From contig NZ_NAPS01000002.1 of NCBI RefSeq assembly GCF_004323185.1, positions 2,091,522 to 2,155,521 of the forward strand: a DNA stretch of 64,000 nt, read 5' to 3'. The position numbers and the translations under genes were made by a program. This DNA is from Westiellopsis prolifica IICB1. GTDB taxonomy: Bacteria > Cyanobacteriota > Cyanobacteriia > Cyanobacteriales > Nostocaceae. This document shows, piece by piece, positions 35,434-46,170 of the stretch (position 1 is its first letter; every line of letters begins with the position of its first letter). A model generated the notes under the pieces. That model was not told the origin of the DNA, made no database searches, and worked only from the letters and a program-made list of their open reading frames with translations.

Positions 35434-37464
35434 ATGCCGAAACAAATTATTATCGCGGAGCAGCATCAAATAGCTGCCGTATTTTCTGAAGATCAAATAC
35501 AAGAATTAGTTGTTGCTACAGGTCATCATCAAATTGGTGATATCTACTTAGGAGTAGTAGAAAATGTATTACCAGGAATCGATGCTGCTTTCGTCAATAT
35601 CGGCGACCCAGAACGCAACGGATTTATTCATGTTACAGATTTAGGACCATTACGACTAAAGCGTACAGCATCAGCAATTACCGAATTGTTAGCACCACAA
35701 CAAAAAGTATTGGTGCAAGTAATGAAGGAGCCAACAGGAACAAAAGGCCCAAGGCTTACAGGTAACATTACTTTACCGGGACGTTATGTTGTACTCATGC
35801 CCTACGGACGAGGTGTAAATTTATCCCGGCGCATAAAAAATGAAAATGAGCGTAACCGCTTACGAGCATTGGCAATTTTGATTAAACCTGCGGGGATGGG
35901 TTTATTAGTTCGCACAGAAGCAGAAGGTAAACCAGAAGAAGCAATCATTGAGGATTTAGAAAACCTGCAAAAACAATGGGAAGCGATTCAGCAGGAAGCA
36001 GTTTCTACCCGCGCACCTGCACTACTTAACCGGGATGATGACTTTATCCAGCGTGTACTACGAGATATGTACGGTGCGGATGTCAACCGAATCGTTGTAG
36101 ACTCCAGCACTGGCTTAAAACGGGTAAAACAGTATTTGCAAAACTGGAGTGGTGGACAAGTACCACAAGGATTATTGATCGACCACCACCGCGATCGCGC
36201 AGCGATTTTGGAATACTTCCGGATCAATGCTGCGATTAAAGAAGCTCTTAAACCCAGAGTAGATTTACCTTCTGGTGGCTATATTATTATTCAGCCCACC
36301 GAAGCATTAACGGTGATTGATGTCAACTCTGGTTCATTTACGCGATCAGCAACAGCCAGAGAAACAGTTTTATGGACAAACTGTGAAGCAGCCACAGAAA
36401 TTGCTCGTCAGCTACGTTTACGGAATATAGCTGGTGTGATTGTTGTTGATTTCATTGATATGGAAACACGGCGTGATCAACAGCATGTCCTTGAACACTT
36501 TAACAAAGCCCTAAAATCAGACAAAGCCCGTCCTCAGATTGCTCAATTAACAGAACTAGGTTTAGTAGAACTCACCCGGAAACGCCAAGGTCAAAATATT
36601 TACGAATTGTTTAGTGAATCTTGTCAAACCTGTGGTGGTTTAGGGCATGTTGTGCATTTACCTGGAGAAACCGAAAGCCGTTCGATCGCACCACCACCCG
36701 AATTACCAGAACGTTTTGTATCTGTGCCTCACAGAGAACCTCGTTTGCCATCTCCTCGCTTGAGTGAACCACGGGAAAGCTACGATGGATTTGGGGAAGG
36801 ATACGAACACGAGAGCGATTTAAGTGGATTGAACCTATCCAATCATCCCAGCTATCAAGAAATTAGTGACAACAAAAGACGTCGCCGTCGTCGCATCGGA
36901 CTAAATGGTGGTAACGGGAAAGAAGAGCCACGCATCAATGGCAATCCCTTATCATTGGTAAATGATCCAGATATGGACATTGATGGAGAGGGAGAATTAG
37001 TAGAGACTTCTGATCTACCCATACCTAACATTAGTAAACCAGGTTGGGTAGAAAGAGGAGAACGAGTTAAAATCTCAAGACCAGAAATAGTCAAACCAGT
37101 AGTCGAACCACCAGAAATTGTGACTGTGGAAATGACACCACCGGAACAAGATGTGTACGCTTTGATGGGAGTTTCACCATTAGTGAAATTGAACCGAGAA
37201 GTCAGAAATCCCAAGTCTGTCATTATTAATGTTACTCTCCCCGGTCAAACTGCCACACAAACAGAAACAGCCCCGGAAATTGCTCAAACAGCAACTACTA
37301 CCATAGAAAGTTCGATACAAACAGAACCATTGTCATCAGTTGTAACTGAAACTGTGGATTCGCCCATGATGGCAGATGAAACAGAAGCTAGTACTAGTAT
37401 TGCTGTTCGTCGTCGTCGCCGTCGTTCTTCCGCTTTGGAGACAGATCCATCAACAGCTGACTAG
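35434..37464 (+). CDS. rne: ribonuclease E/G
   Basis: The 676 residues have an S1 RNA-binding domain at about 35-120, the catalytic DNase I-like domain with VIDVNSGSF (catalytic Asp at about 295) and DFIDMETRRDQQ, then CQTCGGLGH at about 397-405, the Zn-link. The non-catalytic tail is short. It has a basic patch KRRRRRR at about 480 and ends VRRRRRRSSALETDPSTAD. The RRRRRRSSA nonapeptide is known to bind polynucleotide phosphorylase in Anabaena. RNase E starts mRNA decay and rRNA processing. rnhB lies 29 bases downstream, probably on the same transcript. Confidence 0.95.
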   Translation: MPKQIIIAEQHQIAAVFSEDQIQELVVATGHHQIGDIYLGVVENVLPGIDAAFVNIGDPERNGFIHVTDLGPLRLKRTASAITELLAPQQKVLVQVMKEPTGTKGPRLTGNITLPGRYVVLMPYGRGVNLSRRIKNENERNRLRALAILIKPAGMGLLVRTEAEGKPEEAIIEDLENLQKQWEAIQQEAVSTRAPALLNRDDDFIQRVLRDMYGADVNRIVVDSSTGLKRVKQYLQNWSGGQVPQGLLIDHHRDRAAILEYFRINAAIKEALKPRVDLPSGGYIIIQPTEALTVIDVNSGSFTRSATARETVLWTNCEAATEIARQLRLRNIAGVIVVDFIDMETRRDQQHVLEHFNKALKSDKARPQIAQLTELGLVELTRKRQGQNIYELFSESCQTCGGLGHVVHLPGETESRSIAPPPELPERFVSVPHREPRLPSPRLSEPRESYDGFGEGYEHESDLSGLNLSNHPSYQEISDNKRRRRRRIGLNGGNGKEEPRINGNPLSLVNDPDMDIDGEGELVETSDLPIPNISKPGWVERGERVKISRPEIVKPVVEPPEIVTVEMTPPEQDVYALMGVSPLVKLNREVRNPKSVIINVTLPGQTATQTETAPEIAQTATTTIESSIQTEPLSSVVTETVDSPMMADETEASTSIAVRRRRRRSSALETDPSTAD

Positions 37465-37493
37465 CTAAAGCTAAAAGTTAAAAACTTTAAAAT

Positions 37494-38156
37494 ATGGTCA
37501 TGAGTAAGCCAGATACCGCTTCTGTTGATTCGTCAACACTTCAACAGCAAGCGAGTTGGCTGGAATTTTCCGCTTTTTCAGACATCTGTGGACTAGTTGC
37601 AGGCGTTGATGAAGTAGGGCGGGGCTGTTTGTTTGGACCTGTAGTAGCTGCTGCTGTGATACTACCAAATGACGCTCTGCCTGCATTGATGGCAGCAAAA
37701 ATTAAAGATAGTAAAAAGTTGTCTAGCTCTCGTAGGAGTCAGCTAGCCCAACATATCCAGACTGTTGCAATTGACTACAAAATAGGCTTCGCTTCAGTTA
37801 TGGAAATTGATCAAATAAATATTTTGCAGGCTACACTTTTAGCGATGAAGCGAGCAGTATTAAAGCTAAAGGTGCAGCCTACACTCTGTTTGATTGATGG
37901 TAAGCAATCAATTCAGGATTTGCCACTCCTGCAACAAACAATAGTCAAGGGAGATGAGCGATCGCTCGCCATTGCTGCTGCTAGCATTATTGCTAAAGTG
38001 TGGCGAGATGACTTAATTGTCAGGCTTGCCTCTAAATATCCCATGTACGACTTGGAGCATAATAAAGGTTATGGAAGTCCAAAGCATTTATTAGCACTGC
38101 AAGAACATGGATCTTCACCTTTACATCGCAAATCTTTTCGTCCTTGTCGAATTTGA
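37494..38156 (+). CDS. rnhB: ribonuclease HII
   Basis: The 220 residues contain GVDEVGRGCLFGPVVAAAVIL with two catalytic acids, the KIKDSKKLS stretch, LIDGKQSI with the third Asp and HNKGYGSPKHL near the end. RNase HII removes ribonucleotides from DNA and RNA of RNA-DNA hybrids. ATG 37494 (or ATG 37500) starts it, 29 bases after rne. The pair rne-rnhB is a standard cyanobacterial neighbour pair. Confidence 0.95.
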   Translation: MVMSKPDTASVDSSTLQQQASWLEFSAFSDICGLVAGVDEVGRGCLFGPVVAAAVILPNDALPALMAAKIKDSKKLSSSRRSQLAQHIQTVAIDYKIGFASVMEIDQINILQATLLAMKRAVLKLKVQPTLCLIDGKQSIQDLPLLQQTIVKGDERSLAIAAASIIAKVWRDDLIVRLASKYPMYDLEHNKGYGSPKHLLALQEHGSSPLHRKSFRPCRI

Positions 38157-38178
38157 TTGATGGGAAGAAGGAAGAAAA

Positions 38179-38257
38179 GACGCGGTGACACTTCTGAAGA
38201 CACGGAGAAAAACAGACGTGGTGACACTTCTGAAGACACGGAGAAAAACAGACGCGC
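38179..38257. repeat. 36-bp tandem duplication after rnhB
   Basis: A 36-base unit (begins GACGCGGTGACACTTCTG) starts at 38,179 and 38,215, with a partial third at 38,251. The two full units differ at one base (gacgcgg against gacgtgg). It lies outside any gene. Confidence 0.85.
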
Positions 38258-38336
38258 TAAATTTACCCCGTCTCAATGTCCCCCTTCCGCATCCCCACCT
38301 CCCCGTGTCTCCTTCCCCCGTCAATCTCAACGATGA

Positions 38337-38930
38337 TTACTCAGCTTTCAAGATAGGTAACTCTGGATTTTGCTCATTGCTACTAAGCTTTCCTTCTTGA
38401 GTTTGCAATGTTACCCAACGACGATAATCTACTATTAATTGATGTAACAATCTTTGCTTAATAGTTAACAGTACGCTTTTCAATAAACCATTACCAGTGG
38501 TTTCTAAAATTGGTTTGGGCGTAAAGGAGAATGGCGGTGGTAACTCTACCTCTACTTCTAAATCCGCTCTACCTTGTAAACGAGTTCCACTACTGAATTG
38601 AGATGGTGATAAATACCCTTTTAAATTCAGATTGAAGCGCTGGTTGATGTACTCAATACCAAGGATTTCACAATTTTGCGATCGCAAGTGAATTTTACCA
38701 TTAGATTCTGTCCAAACTTTCATGTCTACGGTAGGCTGAATACTTAGTGACATAAAACTAAGGGGACGCATTTTTAAACGAAAAATATCATCAGCTAACG
38801 GCTGAATTCGATTCGGGTCTACTAATGCATAAACCAGACGTTGGGGCTGACGCAAATAGTGCTGAATGGGAATAGGCTGTTGTGGGACAGCAATTTCTAC
38901 CGACTGGAAAGCGGTAAACTTGGTAGACAT
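38337..38930 (-). CDS. DUF1997 family protein
   Basis: The 197 residues read as a single DUF1997 domain, found in cyanobacteria and plastids: FQSVEIAVPQQPIPIQHYLRQPQRLV, then FRLKMRPLSFMSLSIQP and LHQLIVDYRRWV near the end. The build is that of a lipid- or ligand-binding helix-grip fold, inferred from strand order. There is no signal or membrane segment. It is convergent to rnhB and divergent from pheA. Function is unknown. Confidence 0.8.
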   Translation of the reverse strand: MSTKFTAFQSVEIAVPQQPIPIQHYLRQPQRLVYALVDPNRIQPLADDIFRLKMRPLSFMSLSIQPTVDMKVWTESNGKIHLRSQNCEILGIEYINQRFNLNLKGYLSPSQFSSGTRLQGRADLEVEVELPPPFSFTPKPILETTGNGLLKSVLLTIKQRLLHQLIVDYRRWVTLQTQEGKLSSNEQNPELPILKAE

Positions 38931-39106
38931 GCGTTCGTCAAAATAATTGTTTTATAATTCTATTATTTTTTAATTTTTGGAGTTTTTGAGAAAAAATGAT
39001 AGTGAAAAGGCTAAAATTTTTTTTGGAAACTACATTGATTAACAGTTATACATTATCGATAAAAGTTTTCTATTTTTAAACAAACTTACACTTTGAACAA
39101 AATCTC

Positions 39107-39973
39107 ATGACTTTATCGATCGCACATTTAGGTCCACCTGGCACCTATGCAGAACAAGCTGCTATTTTATACGTTAATTGGTTGAGCCACAATCAAGGAC
39201 TTCAAGCTACCTTATGTCCTTATCCTAGCATTGCCCAAACACTCCGAGCTGTTGCCCAATCTCAGGTAAATCTAGCTGTCGTACCTGTGGAAAATTCGAT
39301 TGAGGGTAGTGTGACAATGACTATGGATACTCTATGGCAATTGGATAATTTACAAATTCAGATGGCTTTGGTAATGCCAATTGTTCATACGTTGATTTCC
39401 TGTGCTGATAGCATAGAGAATATTAAAACAGTTTATTCTCACCCCCAAGCTTTAGCGCAATGCCAAAAATGGTTAGAGCAATTTCTGCCCAATGTACATT
39501 TAATTCCTGCTAATTCTACAACCGAGGCATTGCAGACACTCAAGCAAGATTATACAGCAGCGACTATCTCATCTGAGCGAGCAGCACAACTTTATAATCT
39601 ACCTGTATTAGTTAATGGTATTAATGATCACCCAGAAAACTGTACTCGTTTTTGGGTTATAAGTCAGACTGATATGCCTAATAACTATAAAAAATCTTCT
39701 CTTAAAGTCAGTCACACCTCCCTAGCTTTTAGCGTTGGTGCTAACTTACCAGGAGCTTTGGTTAAACCACTACAAATATTTGCCCAATTAAATATTAACC
39801 TCAGCCGGATTGAGTCTCGTCCTACGAAGCGATCGCTAGGGGAATACTTATTTTTTATTGATGCGGAAGCAGACACATCTCAAATCCAAATACAATCTGC
39901 CTTACAAGAATTAACTGTATACACAGAAATACTAAAAATTTTTGGTAGTTATGGTGTTTTGTCTGTGGGATAG
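39107..39973 (+). CDS. pheA: prephenate dehydratase
   Basis: The 288 residues form a two-domain enzyme. The periplasmic-binding-like catalytic half (1-185) has HLGPPGTYAEQAA at the start, VPVENSIEGSV and NGINDHPENCTRFWVI, the T-R-F motif of the active site. The C-terminal ACT domain (about 200-285) has the ESRPTKRSLGEYLFFIDAE strand that binds Phe. It makes phenylpyruvate from prephenate and is feedback-inhibited by Phe. There is no fused chorismate mutase. It stands alone. Confidence 0.95.
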   Translation: MTLSIAHLGPPGTYAEQAAILYVNWLSHNQGLQATLCPYPSIAQTLRAVAQSQVNLAVVPVENSIEGSVTMTMDTLWQLDNLQIQMALVMPIVHTLISCADSIENIKTVYSHPQALAQCQKWLEQFLPNVHLIPANSTTEALQTLKQDYTAATISSERAAQLYNLPVLVNGINDHPENCTRFWVISQTDMPNNYKKSSLKVSHTSLAFSVGANLPGALVKPLQIFAQLNINLSRIESRPTKRSLGEYLFFIDAEADTSQIQIQSALQELTVYTEILKIFGSYGVLSVG

Positions 39974-40018
39974 GGGATAGGGGAGCGGGGATAGGACATT
40001 GGGCATAGTAATATCCCA

Positions 40019-40155
40019 ATTACAAATGACCAATGATCAATGACAAATGAGGACCCCAACCTGTAGAGACGCGAAATTACCCTACCTTCGGAACCCTATT
40101 CGAGGGAACGGGAACACCTTCGGTGAACGCGTCTCTAAATTTGTGCCGACTTACT
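40019..40155 (+). mobile_element. MITE family A, right-half copy
   Basis: The stretch starts in heptamers (accaatgatcaatgac), then has ggaccccaacctgtagagac and ends ttgtgccgacttactg. The inner part holds a palindrome around gggaacgggaac. It matches the right half of copies 1 and 2; the left half is missing. It lies between pheA and the LON gene. Confidence 0.55.
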
Positions 40156-40159
40156 GAAT

Positions 40160-40810
40160 TTACAACTTTTGATTAAAAGTATCTTTGAGAACAGTACGAG
40201 CCGCTAAGTGATTGCGAGTAGAAGTCAAAATTTCTGTTTCCCGTTCTAAACGAGCAACAGTGTCTTGCATTTCTAGCAACGCTTGTTGTTCTAAAGCAAC
40301 ACCATAAAGATTGCTCGCTACCCAATAAGAAAGTTCTAAAGGCAAATCAGGTAAATCTTCTGGGAGTTCAATTTGTTGTTCAGTTAATTTGGCTGAGAGG
40401 CGAACAACATCTTTTAGCAGCTGAGATAACTCGTTAGCTAAAGGACGTAAATCTTTTGTGGGTGGATGATCTTCAATCCATTCAACTAAACCAACAGGAT
40501 AGGGTTTCTCACGTACATACTCTAAAACACGAAATCTTTGTTGTCCCAAAGTCAACATTTTCATCCGATCATCGGGTAGACGTTGATAATGGACAATTTC
40601 GGCACAGCAACCCACATTAGCGATCGCACCTTTGACCGGATCAACCATTAATACGCCAAACCTGCGATCGCTTTCCAGAATCGTGTTCATCATGATTCTG
40701 TAGCGAAATTCAAAGATGTGCAAAGGTAATTGCTTTGTAGGGAACAAAACTACTTCTGACAACGGGAACAGAGGTAGTTCACGAACGGCAATTTTAGAAG
40801 AGGATGTCAT
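40160..40810 (-). CDS. LON-domain (substrate-binding) protein
   Basis: The 216 residues are an ATP-dependent protease LON N-terminal-like domain on its own: ELPLFPLSEVVLFPTKQLPLHIFEFRYRIM at about 12-41, RFGVLMV, and a long C-terminal helix. No ATPase or protease domain follows. The role is unknown; it may bind unfolded proteins. It follows rpsJ, on the same strand, with a terminator between, and precedes pheA in the opposite direction, an arrangement repeated in many cyanobacteria. Confidence 0.9.
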   Translation of the reverse strand: MTSSSKIAVRELPLFPLSEVVLFPTKQLPLHIFEFRYRIMMNTILESDRRFGVLMVDPVKGAIANVGCCAEIVHYQRLPDDRMKMLTLGQQRFRVLEYVREKPYPVGLVEWIEDHPPTKDLRPLANELSQLLKDVVRLSAKLTEQQIELPEDLPDLPLELSYWVASNLYGVALEQQALLEMQDTVARLERETEILTSTRNHLAARTVLKDTFNQKL

Positions 40811-40930
40811 TTTTACCTTGTTAGAACTTTGGTATAAGTTTTATCTGATAATTCTCTTTAAAATTTTTTTATTTTTTGCTTTTGCCGTACTATGCATACA
40901 TTTTAGCATCTGTTTTCCAGTAAATAAAAA

Positions 40931-40955
40931 GCCCTGAAAATATATCTTTCAGGGC
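40931..40955 (-). terminator. rho-independent terminator of the str operon
   Basis: The arms GCCCTGAAA and TTTCAGGGC (7-base loop) are followed on the minus strand by TTTTTATTTA. It lies 96 bases after the rpsJ stop and before the LON gene start, so the str operon ends here. Confidence 0.85.
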
Positions 40956-41050
40956 AAGGTAAATATTCACACCAAATAAAGTCATTAATGATCTGTCCTT
41001 TGTCTTTAAACTAATGACAAATGACCAATCACTAATGACTAATAACTAAT

Positions 41051-41368
41051 TTATAGTTTTACTTCAATATCCACGCCTGAAGGCAAATCCAGTTTCATTA
41101 AAGCATCAATAGTTTTAGAAGAAGGCTGGTAAATATCAATAATGCGGCGATGGGTACGGGTTTCAAAGTGTTCTCGTGAATCTTTATCCACGTGTGGCGA
41201 TCGCAGCACACAGTAGATCCGGCGTTTTGTAGGTAGAGGAATTGGTCCAATCGCTGTAGCGTTAGTACGATTTGCAGTGTCTACAATCTTCTCGCAAGAT
41301 GTATCTAGTAAGCGACGGTCAAATGCCTGTAAGCGAATTCTAATCTTTTGCTGCTGCAAAGTAGCCAT
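41051..41368 (-). CDS. rpsJ: 30S ribosomal protein S10
   Basis: The 105 residues start at ATG 41368 ([22 protein letters not shown]). A longer frame reaches 41,458, but its extra codons are made of repeat DNA and lack a ribosome site. [23 protein letters not shown] is the S10 signature. It sits in the 30S head and also serves as NusE. It is last in the str operon, separated from tuf by 191 bases that contain repeats. Confidence 0.96.
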   Translation of the reverse strand: MATLQQQKIRIRLQAFDRRLLDTSCEKIVDTANRTNATAIGPIPLPTKRRIYCVLRSPHVDKDSREHFETRTHRRIIDIYQPSSKTIDALMKLDLPSGVDIEVKL

Positions 41369-41398
41369 TTTTCGGTTGTCCTGGTTCTGATGAGTTAG

Positions 41399-41490
41399 GT
41401 GATTGGGGAGTGGGGACTGGGGAATAGGGATTGGGAAATAGGGCAAATTTTTTCCCAATCCCCGATCCCCGATCCCCGATCCCTTTTTTT
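41399..41490 (-). repeat. short tandem repeats inside the str operon between tuf and rpsJ
   Basis: The G-rich half (41,399-41,430; ggggagtggggactgggga) and C-rich half (41,456-41,484; caatccccgatccccgatcc) are partly complementary and would make a hairpin in the operon mRNA. It could reduce or uncouple rpsJ expression, although the operon continues to the terminator at 40,931. Confidence 0.7.
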
Positions 41491-41559
41491 GAGGGAATAT
41501 AAAAGAGCAGAGAGGGATTATACCACCTCTGCTCCTTGTTTAATCAAGATAAACAGATG

Positions 41560-42789
41560 CTATTTGACGATTTTGGAAACGACACCAGCACCGATTGTAC
41601 GACCGCCTTCACGGATAGCGAAGCGCATTCCTTGTTCAATAGCGATCGCGTTGATCAGTTCAACTGTCATCTTGATCCGGTCTCCGGGCATAACCATTTC
41701 TGCGGCATCACCTTCATCGGAGGTAAAGGTCGTGATGGTACCAGTTACGTCGGTTGTTCGTACGTAGAATTGAGGACGATAGCCTGGGAAGAAAGGAGTT
41801 TTACGACCACCTTCTTTCTCAGTCAGGACGTACACTTCCCCTTCAAATTGAGTATGAGGAGTGATAGAACCAGGTTTGGCAATTACCATACCCCGTTCAA
41901 TATCAGCTTTTTGGACACCGCGCAAAAGTATACCGGCGTTATCTCCAGCCATACCTTCTTCGAGACTCTTCTTGAACATCTCGATCCCGGTGACTGTGGT
42001 AGCACGAGTATCTTTGATACCAACTAGCTCTACGTTATCGCCGATCTTGACTTTACCCCGTTCAATACGTCCGGTAGCTACTGTACCACGACCTGTGATG
42101 GAGAACACGTCTTCTACTGCCATCAAGAAGGGCTTATCAACATCACGCTCTGGTGTGGGAATATAAGCATCTACAGCATCCATCAGTTCGTAGATTTTAT
42201 CTACCCACTTATCTTCACCCTTCTGTGTCTTGGGGCTAGCTGTCATTTTTTCCAGCGCTTGCAGACCAGAACCCTTGATTACTGGGATGTCATCACCAGG
42301 GAAATCATAGCTGGAAAGTAGTTCACGAACTTCCAATTCTACTAGTTCCAACAATTCTTCATCATCCACCATGTCTTCTTTGTTTAAGAAGACAACTAGG
42401 TTGGGTACACCCACCTGGCGTGCTAGGAGAATGTGTTCACGAGTTTGGGGCATTGGGCCATCCGCAGCCGAAACCACCAGAATAGCACCATCCATTTGCG
42501 CTGCACCAGTGATCATGTTCTTCACATAGTCAGCGTGTCCAGGACAGTCTACGTGAGCATAGTGACGGTTTTCTGTCTCATACTCAACGTGAGCGGTATT
42601 AATGGTAATACCCCGTGCTTTTTCTTCAGGTGCGTTATCGATTTGATCGTAACCTTTACCGGTAGCCTTACCGATCGCAGCCAAAGTCATGGTAATAGCT
42701 GCTGTTAATGTGGTTTTACCGTGGTCAACGTGGCCAATAGTGCCGATATTAACGTGGGGTTTAGTCCTTTCAAACTTTGCGCGTGCCAT
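41560..42789 (-). CDS. tuf: translation elongation factor Tu
   Basis: The 409 residues have G1 GHVDHGKTT, the switch [13 protein letters not shown]3 DCPGHADY and G4 NKEDM in the GTPase domain, then two beta-barrel domains ending in [10 protein letters not shown]. It brings aminoacyl-tRNA to the ribosome. It follows fusA by 22 bases and is the fourth gene of the str operon. Length is typical of cyanobacterial and plastid EF-Tu. Confidence 0.98.
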   Translation of the reverse strand: MARAKFERTKPHVNIGTIGHVDHGKTTLTAAITMTLAAIGKATGKGYDQIDNAPEEKARGITINTAHVEYETENRHYAHVDCPGHADYVKNMITGAAQMDGAILVVSAADGPMPQTREHILLARQVGVPNLVVFLNKEDMVDDEELLELVELEVRELLSSYDFPGDDIPVIKGSGLQALEKMTASPKTQKGEDKWVDKIYELMDAVDAYIPTPERDVDKPFLMAVEDVFSITGRGTVATGRIERGKVKIGDNVELVGIKDTRATTVTGIEMFKKSLEEGMAGDNAGILLRGVQKADIERGMVIAKPGSITPHTQFEGEVYVLTEKEGGRKTPFFPGYRPQFYVRTTDVTGTITTFTSDEGDAAEMVMPGDRIKMTVELINAIAIEQGMRFAIREGGRTIGAGVVSKIVK

Positions 42790-42811
42790 GAATGCTCGTT
42801 TCCTTTTTTAA

Positions 42812-44890
42812 TTAAGCGTTCCCTTTGCTTTTAGCTATGATTGCTTCAGCCACGTTGCGAGGTACTTCATCGTAGTGGCTAAATTCCATTGAGAATATAC
42901 CTCGACCTTGGGTCTTCGACCGGATGTCAGTGGCGTAGCCAAACATTTCTGCCAATGGGACTTTAGCAGTCACTTTGGCGATCCCTTGCTCGGAACCCAT
43001 CCCCTCAATTTGTCCACGACGGGAATTGAGGTCGCCCATTACATCCCCAAGGAAGTTTTCGGGAACTTCAACCTCAACTTTCATCATAGGCTCTAAAAGG
43101 ACGGGTGAAGCTTTCATTACAGCTTCTTTCATTGCCATTGAGCCAGCGATTTTGAAGGCCATTTCCGAGGAGTCCACTTCATGGTAAGACCCATCAATCA
43201 GCGTCGCTTTGACGTCAATGAGTGGATATCCAGCTAGAATACCCGATTCGCAGGTTTCTTTCATACCTGCTTCTACTGGGGAAATGTACTCTTTCGGTAC
43301 AGTACCACCAACAATTTTGGAGACGAATTCAAAGCCGCTTCCTGGTTCTCCTGGTGCTAAGTCAATCACTACATGACCGTACTGACCTTTACCACCGCTT
43401 TGGCGGATGAATTTACCTTCAATTCTGTTGACTTGTTTGCGAATGGTTTCGCGGTAAGCTACTTGTGGCGCACCAACGTTTGCTTCTACCTTGAATTCGC
43501 GTAACATCCGGTCTACAAGAATTTCTAGGTGTAACTCTCCCATTCCAGCAATTACCGTTTGGTTGGTTTCTGGATCGACGTTCACGCGGAAGGTCGGATC
43601 TTCTTCGGAGAGAGATTGTAGAGCTTTGGACAGTTTGTCCATATCGTTCTTGGTTTTGGGTTCTACCGCCACCGAGATCACTGGCTCTGGAATAAACAAC
43701 GATTCCAGAATCACTGGTGAGCCTTCATCGGTGAGAGTGTCACCTGTCAAGGTGTCTTTCAAACCTACTGCAGCTCCCAGATCACCTGCTCTGAGTTCAT
43801 CTACGTCAATGCGGTTATCCGCTTTCAAAACTACGAGACGAGAAATTCTCTCTTTCTTGTTTTTAGTAGCGTTGAGGACGTAGCTACCTTTCTTCAGAAC
43901 ACCAGAATAGACACGAACAAACGTCAGACGACCATAAGGGTCAGCCATTATCTTGAACGCAAGCGCCGACAGAGGTTCATTGTCGTCAGCATGGCGTTCT
44001 ACAGTTTCGCCATTGGGCAGTGTACCCTGGATTGCGGGTACGTCAGGGGGTGCTGGCAGGTAATCGACTACAGCATCAAGCAGGAGTTGTACACCTTTGT
44101 TTTTGAAAGCTGAACCACAAAGCATTGGCACAATCGTACCTGCAACAGTGCCTTTACGCAGAGCAGTACGGATTTCTGCTTCTGTGAGTTCTTCGCCTTC
44201 AAAGTACTTGTTCATCAAATCGTCATCGGTTTCGGCTACCGCTTCAATCAGCTTGTTACGGTACTCCTGAACCAAATCCTGCATATCTGCGGGTATATCC
44301 TCATCCTTGATGTCTGTTCCTTGGTCATTGCCGTAGACATACGCCCGCATTTTAACTAGATCAACCAGACCCAGGAAATCACTTTCGCTACCAATAGGCA
44401 ATTGAATAGGAATAGCATTAGCCCGCAAGCGATCGCGCACTTGTTCGTAAACTTTGTAGAAGTTCGCTCCAGTGCGATCCATCTTGTTAACAAAGACGAT
44501 ACGTGGAACTTTATAACGATCCGCTTGTCGCCATACTGTTTCTGTTTGTGGTTGCACACCACCCACAGAACATAAAACTGTGATTACACCATCCAAAACC
44601 CGCATGGAACGTTCCACTTCAATCGTGAAGTCCACGTGTCCTGGAGTGTCGATAATGTTAATTTGATGATCTCTCCAACTGGTGCTAATCGCAGCAGCTG
44701 TAATAGTAATTCCCCGCTCCCGCTCCTGATCCATCCAGTCAGTGACAGCGGTTCCTTCATGGACTTCACCAATTTTATGAATTATGCCAGAGTAAAATAA
44801 AATTCTCTCTGTTGTCGTTGTCTTGCCCGCATCTATATGCGCCGCAATACCGATATTGCGTACTTTCTCTAGCGGGTTCGTACGTGCCAC
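42812..44890 (-). CDS. fusA: translation elongation factor G
   Basis: The 692 residues have G1 [23 protein letters not shown] and NKMDR, then domains II-V ending [19 protein letters not shown] drives translocation and ribosome recycling. It lies 153 bases after rpsG and 22 bases before tuf, with a GGAG-type site (GGAGGCAG) before the start. Confidence 0.98.
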   Translation of the reverse strand: MARTNPLEKVRNIGIAAHIDAGKTTTTERILFYSGIIHKIGEVHEGTAVTDWMDQERERGITITAAAISTSWRDHQINIIDTPGHVDFTIEVERSMRVLDGVITVLCSVGGVQPQTETVWRQADRYKVPRIVFVNKMDRTGANFYKVYEQVRDRLRANAIPIQLPIGSESDFLGLVDLVKMRAYVYGNDQGTDIKDEDIPADMQDLVQEYRNKLIEAVAETDDDLMNKYFEGEELTEAEIRTALRKGTVAGTIVPMLCGSAFKNKGVQLLLDAVVDYLPAPPDVPAIQGTLPNGETVERHADDNEPLSALAFKIMADPYGRLTFVRVYSGVLKKGSYVLNATKNKKERISRLVVLKADNRIDVDELRAGDLGAAVGLKDTLTGDTLTDEGSPVILESLFIPEPVISVAVEPKTKNDMDKLSKALQSLSEEDPTFRVNVDPETNQTVIAGMGELHLEILVDRMLREFKVEANVGAPQVAYRETIRKQVNRIEGKFIRQSGGKGQYGHVVIDLAPGEPGSGFEFVSKIVGGTVPKEYISPVEAGMKETCESGILAGYPLIDVKATLIDGSYHEVDSSEMAFKIAGSMAMKEAVMKASPVLLEPMMKVEVEVPENFLGDVMGDLNSRRGQIEGMGSEQGIAKVTAKVPLAEMFGYATDIRSKTQGRGIFSMEFSHYDEVPRNVAEAIIAKSKGNA

Positions 44891-45043
44891 AGCTGCCTCC
44901 TATACTTTTCGCCTCATGATATCTTGTATATTACACTTTGTTAAGATTCTATCTTTTCTGGTAAACCGTCTTTTTATTTAGTAAGTACCACGATATATCT
45001 TTGTCCTTTGTAGAAACGCACCTGAGGGCGCTTCTACAATTGT

Positions 45044-45514
45044 TTAGTAGCGGTAATGTGCAAAGGCTTTATTTGCTTCTGCCATCCGGTGCGTTTCTTC
45101 ACGCTTACGAATTGAACTACCAGTTTCGTTAGCAGCATCCATCAATTCTTGAGCTAGTCTGCCAGCCATTGTCCGGCCAGGTCTAGAGCGAGAAAACTGT
45201 ACTAACCAACGTAATGCCAAACTTGTACCACGCTCTGCTCGCACTTCCATGGGAACTTGATAGGTCGCACCGCCTACTCGTCGAGCTTTTACTTCTACCA
45301 ATGGCGTTGCATTCCGCACTGCTCTTTCAAACGTTTCCAATGGATCGCTTCCGGTTCTTTCCTCGATACTTTTCATCGCAGCATAAACAATCCTTGCGGC
45401 AAGTGATTTTTTGCCACTACGCATCACCCGACGGATCATCATGCTTACTAGGCGACTGTTATAAACAGAGTCAGGTGGAACTGGGCGCTTTTGAGTAACA
45501 CCACGACGAGACAT
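45044..45514 (-). CDS. rpsG: 30S ribosomal protein S7
   Basis: The 156 residues include [20 protein letters not shown] and [34 protein letters not shown], the S7 signature region, and end [13 protein letters not shown]7 starts assembly of the 30S head and may bind its own mRNA for feedback. The gap upstream to rpsL is 656 bases, very long for a str operon. Confidence 0.97.
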   Translation of the reverse strand: MSRRGVTQKRPVPPDSVYNSRLVSMMIRRVMRSGKKSLAARIVYAAMKSIEERTGSDPLETFERAVRNATPLVEVKARRVGGATYQVPMEVRAERGTSLALRWLVQFSRSRPGRTMAGRLAQELMDAANETGSSIRKREETHRMAEANKAFAHYRY

Positions 45515-46170
45515 ACTTCAACCTTAAATTTCTGAATTTAGCAACTAGATGATTTATGCTTAGACAGTTTTTCATTGCTGAAATTGCAATGGAACTGACT
45601 TCTTTAACTTGCTGCCCTCAACTAGACATACAAGGCGACAATAATTATATACCTTAATAGCTAATTTAATAGCTAATCAAACTCAATTTAAAATGCTGCT
45701 GTCGCTGATAGCATTCTAAAAATTCCCATATTCACAGCAAACAGGGCGTCAGAGGCTTTACTAATCTAACTTATAAGTTTCTTAGACACTCATAATTTTT
45801 GACAGAATTAAGGCGATCGCACTTCAGATGTCCTGCGAGTGATTATCTTCATACAGGTCTTACATTCTGATGTACTTAGCTTTGCCCCTAGAAAACTATA
45901 GGAACAGCTGCTCGCTTCTGATGACATTGATTTTTGTACGTTTGCACAGAATCAATTCAAATTCTATCATTGATTTTTGTTGAATAGTGCCACTACAAAG
46001 CAATAGCAAAAACAAAAAAAGTAAACTTTTTTTGCTGATGCAGATACACACCTTACGCATTAAAGGTTGATTTGTATGAGCTATGCCAACTGCTCTACAA
46101 ATAAATGTCAAGGCTAATTAGTCTTCAAACGCGATTAATCGCGTTTAAACTCGATTAATCGCGCCTTTGT
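45515..46170. other. long gap between rpsL and rpsG
   Basis: Within an otherwise compact operon this 656-base gap has no convincing gene; a 71-codon frame (45,896-46,111) has no ribosome site or recognisable content. The end near rpsL holds two related palindromes (46,127-46,159). A promoter for rpsG may be present, so rpsL may be transcribed separately. Confidence 0.55.
46127..46159 (-). repeat. perfect palindrome and near copy after rpsL
   Basis: A perfect 20-base palindrome, AAACGCGATTAATCGCGTTT, is at 46,127-46,146. A second half-similar copy (aactcgattaatcgcgcc) follows directly. No T-run lies downstream on the minus strand, so it is not a typical terminator, but it may stabilise the rpsL mRNA end. 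Confidence 0.6.

Noticed and set aside
35258..35473. 71-codon frame before rne
   Set aside because: It runs into rne in another frame and lacks a start signal; the region is better read as the rne leader.
45896..46111. 71-codon frame between rpsL and rpsG
   Set aside because: No ribosome site, odd composition and no family resemblance.
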